Source: Lactifluus volemus
Lineage: Eukaryota > Basidiomycota > Agaricomycetes > Russulales > Russulaceae
Reading direction: 5' to 3'
DNA: 64,000 nt
Assembly: GCA_022376515.1 (NCBI GenBank)
Contig: WTXI01000007.1
Location: forward strand, 372,001-436,000
Part shown: positions 32,498 to 45,400 of the stretch, one piece after another
How the letters are laid out: each line of letters opens with the position of its first letter
How positions within the stretch are numbered: position 1 is the stretch's first letter
Notes under the pieces: generated by a model
Told to the model about the DNA's origin: nothing
The model's input: the letters and a program-made list of their open reading frames with translations, nothing else
Databases searched by the model: none
Program-made: the position numbers and the translations under genes

Positions 32498-32638
32498 GAT
32501 GAAGAGGGACGAGCAAGGGAATATGACGAGCGGCTGTAATGATGACCAAGCATTCACCAAATTTTCATTTTTGCTAATACACCGCATCCTTTTCCCCTCA
32601 CCTTCACTAGCTTCTACTCTTTCCACCCTCCAAAAAAC
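32498..32638. promoter_or_regulatory. 141-bp bidirectional promoter uS2m / SSB1
   Basis: Start codons of a mitoribosomal protein and a ribosome-associated Hsp70 face away from each other across 141 bp. The SSB side is pyrimidine-rich (TTTCCACCCTCC before CAAAAAACATGG), typical of highly expressed fungal genes. No heat-shock element of three clean nGAAn units is visible. Confidence 0.45.
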
Positions 32639-34855
32639 ATGGCCGACTCTGACCATTTTGACGGCGCCATCGGTATTGACCTCGGTACAACCTACTCGTA
32701 TGTCTCACTTCGTACCTTGAATCCCCCACATGTCACTTGTAATACAGATGTGTGGGCGTAATGCAAAACGACCGTGTCGAGATCATCGCCAATGATCGTG
32801 CGTCCTTTTTCATGATCACTGCATTTTGACCCTTTTTTTTGACATGTATGTCAGAGGGAAATCGCACCACGCCTTCTTATGTTGCGTTCTCCACCGAAGA
32901 GCGTCTGATCGGAGATGCTGCAAAAAATCAAGCCGCGATGAATCCCCGGAATACAGTTTTCGACGCGAAGCGTCTTATCGGACGTCGTTTTGAGTATGTC
33001 GTTAGCTGTCTATGCTGTTATTCTTATCTCACCAATCTACCCCGAAAGTGACCCTGATGTCAAAAAGGTAGCTTGGTGTTGTTTTTCCAACAGTGTGACC
33101 CTGCTCGTAACAACTTTCTCGTAGGATATGACCCATTGGCCCTTTGAGGTCGTAGAAAAGGATGGATCGCCCCTCATTAAGGTTCAGTATCTCGGTGAGG
33201 AGAAGACATTTAGCCCTCAGGAAATATCAGCTATGGTTCTCAGCAAGATGAAGGACATTTCTGAGGCTAAGCTTGGAAAGACAGTCAAGAAGGCCGTTGT
33301 AACCGTTCCCGCGTACTTTAACGACTCTCAACGCCTCGCCACCAAAGATGCCGGTGCAATTGCAGGACTCGACGTGTTGCGTATCATCAATGAGCCTACT
33401 GCCGCTGCACTCGCATATGGTCTCGACCAACAATCAAAAGCTGAACGTAACGTTCTTATCTTCGACCTCGGCGGAGGAACTTTTGATGTTTCCCTCCTGA
33501 ACATCACCGGTGGCGTGTTCGCCGTTAAGGCGACTGCTGGTGATACCCATCTTGGTGGAGAGGACTTCGATAACGCGCTTCTTGAACATTTTAAAAATGA
33601 GTTCAAACGAAAGACAAAACTCGACATCTCCGAGGACCCACGTGCCCTTCGAAGATTGAGAAGCGCTTGCGAACGTGCCAAGCGCACTCTATCCAGCGTC
33701 ACTCAGACCACCGTTGAGGTCGACTCTCTGTTCCAGGTAAGATGAAATTCGGTCACCGTATGGTATGTGAATAATGCTCCCGCACCAGGGGGAGGACTTT
33801 TCTGCAAACATCACGCGTGCGCGTTTCGAGGAGATCAACGCAGCACTCTTCAAATCTACCCTCGAACCTGTCGAAAAAGTATTGAAGGACTCAAAGATCC
33901 CCCGCGAGAAAGTCGATGAGATTGTCCTTGTCGGTGGCTCCACGCGTATCCCTAAAATTCAGTCCCTTGTGTCCGAGTACTTCGGAAACCGCCAACTGAA
34001 CAAATCATCAACCCTGACGAAGCCGTTGCCCATGGCGCTGCTGTCCAGGCTGCGATCCTTACTGGTCAAATTTCCGAAAAGACACAAGACTTGTTGCTGC
34101 TTGATGTTGCTCCCCTCTCTCTTGGTGTTGCTATGCAGGGTGACGTATTCGGGGTGGTCGTTCCACGGAACACACCTATTCCGACTAACAAGTCTCGTGT
34201 CTTCACTACGGTGGAGGACAACCAGACGACCGTTCAATTCCCCGTGTAAGTTTCTTTTTGTTCGGTCACGTGGATTGTCCGTCTTGATATCTGTGACAGC
34301 TACGAAGGAGAACGGACACAGTGCCGTGATAACCGCTTGCTTGGTGAATTTGAGCTGACCGGCATCCCTCCCATGCCACGTGGCCAAGCTGAACTTGTCA
34401 CAACCTTTGAGGTCGACGCAAACGGTCTCCTCAAGGTCTCTGCGCAAGACCGTGCTTCGGGACGCAAGGCATCCATCAGTATGTCTGCCGGTTTCCGTCT
34501 CCATCTGCATCACTGATTGCCTCTAGGTATCACTAATTCCGTCGGTCGCCTCTCATCTGCGGAAATTGATCAAATGATCAAAGATGCTGAACAATTTAAG
34601 CAAGCGGACAAGGACTTTTCCGCGCGTCATGAAGCGAAATCAGACCTTGAGGCTTATATTCATCAGGTTGAGGGTACAATCACGTCACCCGAGATCGGCA
34701 TGAAGCTCAAACGCGGCGCAAAGGGTCAAGTTGAGGCTGAACTGGCTCGTGCTCTCGAAAAGCTAGAGATAGAGGACTCGACAGCAGACGAACTACGTAA
34801 AGCACAGTTAGGGATCAAACGGGCTCTGCAGAAAGCGACTGCGGGGCTTCGTTGA
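32639..34855 (+). CDS. SSB1: Hsp70 of the ribosome-associated SSB type (one apparent 1-bp deletion)
   Basis: Cytosolic ATP-dependent chaperone that binds nascent chains at the ribosome. Eight exons (32639-32697, 32748-32797, 32855-32993, 33049-33067, 33125-33736, 33789-34245, 34300-34478, 34527-34855); the fourth is only 19 nt. Signatures are [72 protein letters not shown] and [20 protein letters not shown]. The C-terminus ([20 protein letters not shown], then [20 protein letters not shown]) lacks EEVD and matches SSB over SSA. One base is missing near 34009 ([13 protein letters not shown]); with it the protein is 614 residues. Confidence 0.92.
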
Positions 34856-36278
34856 GATACCAGCGGTGATAGTTTTCGTTTTCTAGTGTAGGGTGTTGTC
34901 GTTTTATCCCTTGTCTACCATGCTGTATTCATTGAATTAAAAAGGGCGTCTTTACACGATTTGGCGTCATTGTGGTGCAGATCAAAGACAAAGTTGGTGG
35001 GAACCGTGAGAAGTGAGTGACCTGTAGGATGGCTCAGGCTGGCCGTGCGGGTGGGTGATCGGATTGAACCTTATTCTGTACTGATGAGAGAACCGTTAAA
35101 GGATGTGTTAGCTGCAGGTGACCTGATGGCTTGTGCAGGTTGGGCTAGCATTTACGTTAAGTTCACTGCATATATGACCCCCTAAAAGTCGAATCAAACC
35201 TGCAAACTCATTCACTTTCCCGTAACGAAGCGGGGATGAATGTGTCGTGGAAAGTCGGAAACTCTCGATCCGCGGACCGGACGCACGGTGAGTATGCATC
35301 TTTCCGGCTTCTGGGCTCGGATTTTTTTCATGTTTTTTTTTTGATGATGATAAATCAATCCCCTAGCGGTTAGAATACCTTAATTTTATATTTTTTGATC
35401 GACAGATGTGCGTGGGCTGTGGAGAAGATGTCAATTAAATCATAGACCAAGGGGAGCCTCTCAAGTCGCACACATGCGCCATCATCATCAAAAAGCTAAG
35501 TTGTCGTTTTTTCGTTCGGAAGAGTCGGAGCGGAACAAGCGCAACGAGTAGGAGCCGTGGGAGGAAAGAACCGAGGTTGGATGAGGTGATTTGAATTTAT
35601 TTTCCCACAGGTGATGGCTGATTTAGGACAAAGGACGACCCTTAAAACGCAGATAAGTGTGTATGTGAGTGATGGGGCTACCAAACCGGAGAGAGGGTGT
35701 GAAAGCAACGTGGCCTTGGTGTCCCTGTATACACAAAGGGTAGAGGGAGGAAAGGTAAGGTTAGTATTAGTAGTTAAAAGTCGGAGATTGAACGATATAG
35801 CCGGTTGAAACGGCATTAGCGTTAGCCAGAGAGAGCGAGAACTGGGGCCAACAAGTGTGTAATTATTTATTTCATAACGATTTCGATAATTGACAGCGAC
35901 GAGAAGGTCAAGGTCAAAGTCTGTTCAGACGACGTTGTCTTGTCCCGTCCCGCCCTTCCCTTAGTCTTGGTCTAACCACCAAGCACCCCCTCTTGCTACT
36001 ATCCCTTTCTCTCTCTCTCTCTTACTTTACTTCCCGACCTCTCTTTTTTTTTCTCCCCGAGGCCCTTTTTTTATCCAAAATCAAATCTCCTTCAACGCCC
36101 TTCAGGCTGTTTGATCTTCACGACCCTCTTCCAGAACCCACATATTATCCCATCCAGTCTGTTCCAAAAGTCACATCGTACCCGTTCTCTATACATACAA
36201 GCACCCACTGGGTCTTTGTCGAGCTCACACACAATCTTCCGGTAATAGCTAATCAGTATCCATCCGCAAGAATTTATA
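34856..36278. other. Intergenic, no gene seen
   Basis: About 1.4 kb between SSB1 and the PUF gene. T-runs at about 35333-35341 and 36046-36052 and CT-rich tracts (TCTCTCTCTCTC near 36009-36020) directly upstream of 36279 suggest a promoter/5' UTR. Short open frames on both strands lack conserved features. Confidence 0.45.
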
Positions 36279-39200
36279 ATGTCTCTTTCCGCCGAGCAAG
36301 CTGGTTTCTCCCGCAATCCTTCAGGGAAAACCCCTCCACCCGCCCCCTCCGCAGCTTTTGCCAAGAGGTCCGTCATATCATTTCTACACCCCCTTCCGCT
36401 CACCTCATCCCCCCCTTTTTTTAGAGCGCGCGAGTTTCAAGGAGAGGGTATGATTGGCCGATACAGGCCCCCTGCCCTTCGTGCTATGGCATCGGCGGCT
36501 CCCCCCCTAATGACGTTTCTCCTTCTACAACCATAACCCCTACGGACAGCTCTGGCCTGCCTCCCAACATCTATTCGTCTGGCTACAGAAGGGCGAGGGC
36601 AGGAACCTTACCTTCCAATGTGTCCCTCGCCGCTCAGCAATATGCGGCTCCAATACTCCTAGTCCCAATACCATGCCCTCGACGGAATCTTTCTCCGAGC
36701 AGCTGCAGCTGCTTCCCCCGTCAAGCGCCACCCCCCCGGCCCCTATACGGCCCGCCCTGCGCCATTCAGCTTCGGTCGCTTCACCTGTTGCGTCATCTGT
36801 ATTGACCGAGCGAAGCAGTCGCCTTCGTTCGGGTTCATTGACCACCCTTCCATCGACGGCTGGCCTATCCAATCCTTTCGGCTCAAGTATATTCTCTTCG
36901 TCGTGGTTACCCCCGTCGTCTGGGAACAGTTCCTCCTTCCCAGTTTTGGAAGAAATGCGCTCCGTCACGTCCATGGATCCCGGAACAGATGATTTCGATG
37001 TTCACACACTCGACTACCTCGGTTTAGACGAGACCCATCCCCGTCCACCACCCGCAGCGACCATCTCCGAGCTTCGCAATCAAGCGCAAGCCGTCATTGC
37101 CGGAAACCTTAATCCTCCCCGAATGCGTGCCACTACCGTCTCTGATCCTTATCGGCGGATGTCCTCTACTGGTAAATCTCTCCTCGCCACTCCGAACACA
37201 GAGGAGGAAGAGGAGGAGGAGGAAGTGTACGAGCAGTCTTATAGCCGCCAGGGACTAGACACGTATGCCGAATCGTTGACCCCCGATGGCTACTTCTCTC
37301 GTGCGACGAAAGGCCTCCGGCACACGGAATACCTGAGCGCTAATTTAGCTACCAGCCGACCCCGCGCCATCTCTATTGGTACCCTTGACGATTCTGCGCG
37401 GATAACGCGCCGGGCAACGGTCTCCGTGGAACAGCCCGTCTACGAATTTTCTTCCTCGTTCAATGGCACAAACAGCGTGCAATTGGGTCAAGCTGGCATC
37501 CTCAAGACAGATAAATCTTCCGGCCTTCGTTCAGGCGTGTCCCTTCGGTACGATTCCCGGCCACCGAGGTATCCGGTTCTCGGGCACCTCCCTATCTACT
37601 GACGCCGAACCAGCCCGGACGCGCTGTCTCGCCCAAAAGTGAGAATCCGGCGCAGATTCAGACTCCGACACGATCGTTATGGATCGGGAACCTCGACAGT
37701 TCGGTCACTAGCGAACAGCTTATTCACGTTTTCGCCCCGTATGGTGCGATCGAGAGTCTGAGGCTTCTGCCGGAGAAGGTAAAAGGCACACAATTTCCAT
37801 AACAACACTCATAAACCAAAAATCGTAGGAGTGCGGCTTTGTCAATTTCGTTGACCAAGCAGATGCCGTTCGCGCAAAGGAAGACGTCCTCAATCGTCTG
37901 GGTGGTAACATTGGTATGCCAAATGGTCAGACAGTCCGTATCGGCTTTGGCAAGGCGGATAGCGCACCAGCAGCTCCAGGTAAGGGCGCTGGAGTAGCTC
38001 CTTCCAACGGGTCCTCTTCTTCCACGACAGGCAAGAATGCTTCCAGTCCTTCCATGAGCGGCATGGAAGCTCAGCTACAGTCCACGCCCACGCGAGCCCT
38101 TTGGATCGGTTCTATTCCCTCAACAACGACACCGGGGACGATCCTGAGTGTGTTTAGCCCCTATGGTCCTATCGAATCCGCTCGCGTCCTCACCCACAAG
38201 AATTGCGGGTTCATCAACTTTGAGCGCCTAGATGACGCCGTCCGGGCGCGCAAGGCCCTGAATGGACGTGATGTTCTCGGTAGTGATGTCGGCGCGATTC
38301 GCATTGGATTTGCCAAGGTGCCTGTGAAGAACGGTCAAGACGTTCCTGGACAGGATGATGCCCCTAGCCTCAATGTTCAAGGGGTCGGCGATCTCAGTGT
38401 GGGAGCGACGATCCACGCGTTGCGTAGCGTCAAGGGGGCATCTACAATCCCGGTGGATCAGCAGGTCCTCGGTGGCACAGTTGAGAATTACCGTTCTAAT
38501 TTACTTCTGAGCATGATCGGCACGGGAGCTCACAACACCGCATTTGTGAATGACGGTACACCGAAACCCGCTGGATGGAGTCCCACGGTGACGGAGCAGC
38601 AAATGATCATGAAAGAACTTTCCGGTGGTGCTCCTGACGCTGACGCCGACGTTCAAGCTTTAGCAGGTACGCGGTGTCTTGCTTCGGTTCCCCGTTCTGG
38701 CCGGTTGCTAAAGTGGAATGTTGTAGACTTCCGCCCGCCAACAATGTACTATACCAGTATTCCCTTGGTTTCAGAACGTCCGCACAATAGGCGCTGGGAC
38801 GCTTCCAAGTTGCGCGAGCTGCGCAAGAGGATGGATTCGAACACGATCTCGGATGAAGAAATCGAGCAGGTTGCCGCCGATTTTCTCGATGGAGAGATTG
38901 TCGACCTCGCGTCTGACTGGCTGGGCAACACTGTAAGGCTTTCTTTTGAGATCCTGAATCTCATCGCTGATGTCGTCCTGCAGGTTGTACAGAAGCTTTT
39001 TGAAAAGTGCGCCCTACCAGCCCGTATGGCCATGCTTGATCGCGTCGCTCCTCACCTGGCTATGATCGGTATTCACAAAAACGGCACCTGGGCTGCCCAG
39101 AAGATCATAGAATGCGTGCAAAATGTCGAGGAGATTTCTTTGATCGCTCAGCACTTGCGGCCTTATGCACCACCGTTACTCCTTGATCAATTCGGCAACT

Positions 39201-40446
39201 ACGTGATCCAGTGAGCCCCTCTCCTCCATCCCAAGTCCACTCCCTATACTGATGATGTGCTTGATAGGTGTTGCCTTAAATTCGGACAACCAGCCAACGA
39301 TTTCATCTTTGACGCTATGGTCGATCGTCTTTGGGAATTGCTCAGGGCCGCTTTGGTGCCCGTAGTATGCGTGCCTGCCTCGAGAGTCCGAACATCACCA
39401 TCAGCCAACAACGTCGCATCGCTACGGCCATTATCCTCAACTCCATCCCGCTCGCGACGAACCCAAACGGTGCACTCCTCCTGACTTGGCTTCTTGATAC
39501 CTCTGGCTTCACCTCACGTTACCGGCTATTAGCGCCTCGTTTTACGCCACACCTCTCTCATCTTTGCACGCACAAGCTCGCTTCCCTCACCGTCTTGCGC
39601 ATAGTCAACCAGAAGGTGGAGCCCGAGGCATCCAGTCAGGTCGTCGAAGCCCTATTCTCGTCACCGAACGATCACGTTTTGACAGACGTTCTCGGTGATC
39701 AAGTCAATGGCGTCGCTGTCGTTCACAAAGTGCTCACCAGTCCATTTGTCGACCCTGTCAAGCGATCCATATATATCGAAGCAACAAAGCGGGTTCTCAT
39801 CGAGTTAAAAGTAATCGCTACTCAAGCATATCGCCGGCTGATCGAGGAAGTTGGCCTTCCGATCCCTAATTTCCAACCAAGCTACCCTAATGGGTCGGCA
39901 GCTCCCGGTACCAAGGGCAAGTTCGGTGGTTCTTCGAGTTCCTATGGCGTTCCTGGCTTGCCGTCAGGATACTCGACGCACGACCAGAATTTGGCATCTA
40001 TGATGGCTGCTCTGCAGATGGGTGGCCAAAACCCTCAATCGGGTCTGCCTCAACCTCAGCAACCACAGCTCTCCATAGACCCCGGTTATAGCAGCCAGGG
40101 CATTCCTCAACGTACCCGGTCGTCGAATGCCGTGTCTGCGTTCTCGCCTGCTACCGACCCTTTCAACCCCTTCGCTGTCAGATCTCCGGAAGGTAGTAGC
40201 CCTCGCGGTGCCCTGCGCCGCAACGGTGGCCCTGTAGCTGCCGCCACTACTTCTTCCACGATCCCCATGCCTACGATTCCCTACGGGAGTCAATCGCCTG
40301 TTCTCGGCTCGGGAACGATTCTTGGCATGGGACAGCCATCGTACAGTAGTCTCGGGCCACAATCAGTTCCACCGCAAGTCTATCAGCAGTACATGTACCA
40401 AGTGTATCAACAAAATCCCCCAAACATGGGGGCATTCCACGCCTGA
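36279..40446 (+). CDS. JSN1: JSN1/PUF1-type RNA-binding protein: two RRMs plus Pumilio repeats (three apparent 1-bp deletions)
   Basis: Post-transcriptional regulator binding mRNA 3' UTRs. Exons are 36279-36367, 36427-37778, 37829-38666, 38727-38932, 38984-39210 and 39268-40446 (1297 aa after correction). A long Ser/Pro-rich N-terminus includes an acidic EEEEEEEEVYEQ run. RRM1 is SLWIGNLDSSVTSEQLIHVF..CGFVNFVDQADAV and RRM2 is ALWIGSIPSTTTPGTILSVF..NCGFINFERLDDAV. Pumilio repeats start near DLASDWLGNTVVQKLFEKC and continue through GIHKNGTWAAQKIIECVQ, LDQFGNYVIQCCLKFGQPAN and GDQVNGVAVVHKVL. The tail is Gln/Pro-rich. Bases are missing near 36649, 37561 and 39338. The last is proven in-window: the duplicate copy reads GGGAGATTGC at 48891 where this copy reads GGGAATTGC. 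Exon 5 contains the duplication breakpoint (39202). Confidence 0.85.
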
Positions 40447-40922
40447 ACCACTATCGGCAATGACGACAACAAGCGTGGTTAACGCGTATGTTGCATGACC
40501 TCGATATATTTATCACGTCGCTCCCTTTCATCCTGTCCATCCCTTGTGTCAAATGATGCGCTCTTGTGACCCAATTTTCCTCGGTTATTTACAACGACCA
40601 CTCTTCAGCTGCGCGTGGGTTCGTTTGGCTTGATATTGCAATGTCTGCTCTCTTTTGATATACCCTGAAACATCACTTGCTTGCATTTCCTACATCCTTT
40701 TGTGTGGTTGAGGAGTTTATGGACGAAGTTTTTTTTTAGCTTTTATAAGAAATCCTTTGCTCTCTATATTTTCTCTCTTTACCTTTCACCTCAGTTCGTC
40801 TAGTCTCCGAACATGTACACATACATCAAAGATGACTGAAATCTCTCTGGAAGCGTCTGTCTGCGAGAGAAGTGTTGCTGTGCCCGGCCCGGACCGGGAA
40901 GCGCTTGACGTGTTGAACTTCC
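40447..40922. other. PUF 3' UTR and spacer (unit 1)
   Basis: Closely matched by 49992-50408 in unit 2. Contains CT-rich sequence (TATTTTCTCTCTTTACC) that may serve as promoter for the next gene. No extra gene seen. Confidence 0.4.
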
Positions 40923-41872
40923 ATGGGTTCAGTTTCATCAAAAGGTGCAAGGACATCATCCCGAAAATTTGACAAAGTTCCATCATGGACCGGAGCAAGA
41001 ACACAACCTCACAACCCTAAAGCCTCTCCCTTACCAACAGCACGCCAGCCTTGGGCTAGCGAAACCAAAGATGAAGGTATGTATCGTTCGCAGCCTCACT
41101 CGTCCCTCACCTAAAACCAAATTGTAAAAAAGCTATTCAGAGAGACGCCAAGGATCCTGAATTCATGGCTAATTTGAATCGACTGGGACCCGTACGCGTT
41201 GATCACCACATGCAAACGATTAAAACGGTGAGTTTTTGTAATTTTTTTTTTCGCCGAACCGGACACGACGGGAACTGATCATAAACGACTGGACTCTGTT
41301 TGTGTTTTGGTTTGGTTTGGCAAAGTGAAGCAAGGGAGCTTGGTTAAAGAACTCTTTGAGTCGCGCTCACGAGCTGAAGAAGAAGAATCTAATGATAGGG
41401 GATCACTGCGTAATCGCCTCCACGTCTCGTCACTCGTTAGGCTTCTCGAGGAACGTCGCGATCTCGATCTCGCCGATGGTGGTGGTGGACCGGCTGCCGC
41501 TGGATCTCAGAGTGTGAGTGTGAATGTGAGGAAGGCGTCGTCGTTACTGTTGGCGGAGAAGTATGGGATGGACGTCGAGAAGGTCGAGAGGCTGGTACGG
41601 TTCGTGAACGTGCCTAGCGTTCGTGAAGGTGAGAAGGGCGTACGACGACGGTACGTTGGGGACGCTGAGAGTGGAGAGGAGGTCGCAATTACCGAGGTGA
41701 GTTTGTATTTCTCACCTTTTTTCTTTCAAAACGTTTTTTTTTTTTGGGAAGGGAACAAAGTTGTCGTTTTGCTCTTCCCCACCCAAAAGATCAGAGCTGA
41801 TGCCGTTTGTGTTCATTTTGGTTGTTTTAGGTCGAGTGGAGGGAACCAATGAATATTGCGCAGCTCGGATAA
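40923..41872 (+). CDS. Conserved hypothetical protein, 218 aa
   Basis: I do not recognise a named family. Four exons (40923-41076, 41133-41227, 41331-41696, 41831-41872) join in phase. The N-terminus (MGSVSSKGARTSSRKFDKVP) is basic and serine-rich without acidic residues until about residue 48, which could be a mitochondrial presequence (inference). A Pro-rich stretch, the block LNRLGPVRVDHHMQTIKTQG, a charged helix (ELFESRSRAEEEESND), then RLHVSSLVRLLEERRDLDLA, AEKYGMDVEKVERLVRFVNV and the ending VEWREPMNIAQLG follow. The alternating intact helices and precise splicing argue for a real, expressed gene. A degenerate duplicate lies at 53080-54042. The exon 3 acceptor is taken at GTGAAG|CAA to keep phase. 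Confidence 0.7.
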
Positions 41873-42411
41873 AAAAACAGTAGTAGTCATGGCGGCAACG
41901 CCTGATGCCGTCGAGACCGCCTCTGGGACCTTTAGCTACTTGGAAGAGTTATGACCTTCTAGTTTGCGCCACCTCCGTATCTTATAATTCGAGCGAAAGA
42001 ATCCTGACCGTTGAAACGTTCTCTAATGTTACTTCTCTATAATTTGACTTTGGATCGTCACAAATTTTCAATGGGTTATCGCCAACTGGAAACTTTACAT
42101 CAAACTCAATGCATCCTTAGTGAGCTTCCCAAATCTCTGGGTTAGACATATGGGTGGGTGTATCCCAAAAAAAACGGAAACAAGCTACAGACTCGTCGAC
42201 GTCTTGCCGGGGGCCGATTTGGCTACTTCACGTGAAGGAACTCGTGGAGGTCATTGCGGTTGACTTGATATGACTAGGGCGCAAGGACATAGTTCTGGTG
42301 TAGCGCAAATGATCGCATAGCTGTAGTGGGGCCAGGGTTGAGACGTTGAGGCCGTTGGAGGCACAGTTGAGAAACCATCTTCCACTACAACTGATTCTAT
42401 TGAAATGAATT
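41873..42411. other. Convergent spacer before NLR1 (unit 1)
   Basis: 3' regions of the small gene (+) and NLR1 (-). The unit 2 equivalent (54043-54469) is recognisable but has several indels. No gene seen. Confidence 0.4.
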
Positions 42412-45400
42412 TTAATCATGTACTGTAGCCCAATTCGATCCGTGCACAAAGTTTGAGAGATCGAGCCGGGTCTCATGTTGACCCGCAATCCAGACAGTAC
42501 TAGGTCTATGAAGGCATGGCCTATGAAGCTCGGGAATCCATAAAATAAGTTTCCGCCCTTCTCCATATATCCAACCGTCACTTTTGATCAGGAGTTGGTC
42601 TGTAAAATGGATCCTAATATCATCTCTTACGATCTTCTCCACATGAATCGTGCCATCAGAGGTTGAGGCAGCGTGCTGTCCGTCTGGTGAGAATGCAACA
42701 GACATGACCGGATCAGTAAATGGGCCCTCTACGATCCGTCCTGCTGTGACATCCCACACACGAATCGTGTCATCGAACGAGCCTGATGCGATACGCTGCC
42801 CGTCCAGCGAGAATGCGACAGATGTGATCCAACCAGTGTGTCCAGTAAATGGGCCCGCTACGATCTGTCCTGTTGTGGCATCCCACACACGAATCGTATG
42901 ATCGAACGAGCCTGATACGATATGCTGGCCGTCCGGTGAGAATGCGACAGGTCTGAAGGGCTGGGCGTGTCCAGTAAACGGGCTCGCTACGACCTGTCCT
43001 GTTGTGGCATCCAACACACGAATATTGTCATTGGACAAGCTTGATGCGATACGCTGGCCATCCAGCGAGAATGCCACGGATGTGACCGAATTGGTGTGTC
43101 CAGTAAACGGGCCCGCTACGACCTGTCCTGTTGTGGCATCCCACACACGAATCGTGTCATCTTCCGAGCCTGATGCGATACGCTGGCCATCCAGCGAGAA
43201 TGCCACGGATGTGACCGACTCGGTGTGTCCAGTAAAGGGGCCCGCTACGACCTGTCCTGTTGTGGCTTCCCACACACGAATCGTCTCATCTTCCGAGCCT
43301 GATACGATACGCTGGCCATCCGGCGAGAATGCAACAGATGTGAGCGAATCGATGTGTCCAGTAAACGGGCCTGCTACGACCTGTCCTGTTGTGGCTTCCC
43401 ACACACGAATCGTGGAATCGTCCGAGCCTGATGCGATACGCTGGCCGTCCGGCGAGAATGCAACAGATGTAACCCAACCGGTGTGTCCAATAAACGGGCC
43501 CGCTACGATCTGTCCTGTTGTGGCATCCCACACACAAATCGTGTGATTGTCCGAGCCTGATGCGATACGCTGCCCGTCTGGCGAGAATACAACAGAGTTA
43601 ATGTCTCCGCCATGGGTCTGGATCGTCATTTCCAATGCCGGCCAATGAGACAACTGCCCGCGCTCCAAGGCCAGTGTGCGAGGAAATTGGTGAATATATC
43701 GCTTCAGGATCTCGGAAGAGGTCGGGGCGAAAGGGAGGGCAGAGATATAGATATGCGGAGCGCTTCTTGCCATCGTCATTCCGAAATACCGTATAAACGC
43801 GGACCCATCTTTCACCAATCCCAACAAATTCTTCACCTCCGTTTGTGATCGCTATTGCAATTCAAAGTCACTACATGTCATATTCAATTATGATGTACCT
43901 ACCTCCGCCTGCAGCCATACCGACAGAGATGACAACGCTGGTGAAGCAACGCCTACACTGTTCTTGACGCTCAGAACTTCCAGCCAAAACAAACTTTGTC
44001 TCGAGCAGAGATTGAAGCTTCTTAAAGAGTTCCCGTTCGAAAGTAACTTGTCGTAAATGGTCGTCCCAGTAAATGCAGGCATACCATACAGCAGGTGGGA
44101 TGTATTTGGCGATTCGAGATGTCAAGTCCGGGACGTCACTGTTGGCGAGATGTGACGACTCGAGTTTGCAGATAATGAATTTGAGATTATCGAGCATCAA
44201 TGTAACGCAGGAGTGTGCCAATTGATGGTGGGCGTCGCCAAGGTCCACATAAAACACATCACTCTTCTTGCTGGTCAGAAAGTCACGGAATGACGTGTGG
44301 AGGGAAACGATGAGCCGCGTTTGATCAGATGAAGTGACGTTGCTCAGTAGCGAGCCGAGGTGACTGAGAATTCCAAGCACGCGATCGGAATCCTCGGGGT
44401 CGTCTTTGGTTGAATGTCGTCGCAAATCAATCAAGGAACTGATGGAGAGGGGCTCGATCGCGGCAAGAAGCTGTCCCATGACGGATCGAAATACAATCTG
44501 TGCTTTATGCGATTTGAAGTATTCTTGGAGAACTTCTTCGTACAAGTTGTCCAATACTCCTTCATCGCCCCGCTCTCGAGAGTGTCCCAACAGGTGCTGC
44601 ACGCACTCTTTCTTGCTAAGGCCAAGACTAGCAGGGCTATTTATGAACCCGCAAGCAACGGCTGCCCATTGAAACAAGCCCTCTGCTGCCTTCGCTAATT
44701 TGCCACCATAGTCTTTGAACACGTCCTCAGGAAGCTCTCTCCGAAGATATATGCCAATATCTTGCTCTGTATTGGCAGCCAGTTGGGTATCGTCCATGTA
44801 AGTGGTACGGACGGACCCCGCATTGGCGAAGGCAGGTTCGATACCACTCTCCGGCCTCGAGGTGATGAGTATTCGGAAGTTTGGTGGAAGGTCAATGAGG
44901 CGTTGAGCAAGAAACACGTGGAGTCCATTTTTGTCGACTGTGGCTCCACTCTCATCCAGTGCATCGATGACGATGAGAACTGGACCAAGAAGTGGCGCGT
45001 TCTTGAGTGGTTCCAGGAGGAGGCAGTCAAAAAGCGTATGATAGTCTCGGGTACCACGAAGAGATGATTTATCCTTGATGGCCCTCCCAAGGGCGCATTT
45101 GAAAGCAGGGCTGCGATCGGAGAGGTCGCGAGCAAGTGTCGTGAACAGCTGATAAGCCTCATCTTTGGACTGCTCCTTTCGCAAAAAGGCGAAGTAAGAG
45201 CCGAGACACTTGTCATCGAATCGACGTGCGATCTCATGTGCAATACAGGACTTTCCCGTGCCTGCTTGGCCGAGGAGAACGAGGGCACGTTCAGATTCGG
45301 GATTCTCGACCCACTTGACAATATAGTCCAAGAACCGTTCGCGTGTGCCTGGAAGACAGCGCTTATCGTTGAATCGCCAGCCTCCCTTATAGGGCATTTC

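Noticed and set aside
34856..36278. Possible tRNA or ncRNA gene in the SSB1-PUF gap
   Set aside because: No A-box/B-box pair or cloverleaf could be recognised by eye.
43004..43546. 180-codon open frame antisense to NLR1 WD40 repeats
   Set aside because: It is the mirror of the 129-bp repeat; the same peptide pattern recurs at each unit. No independent coding evidence.
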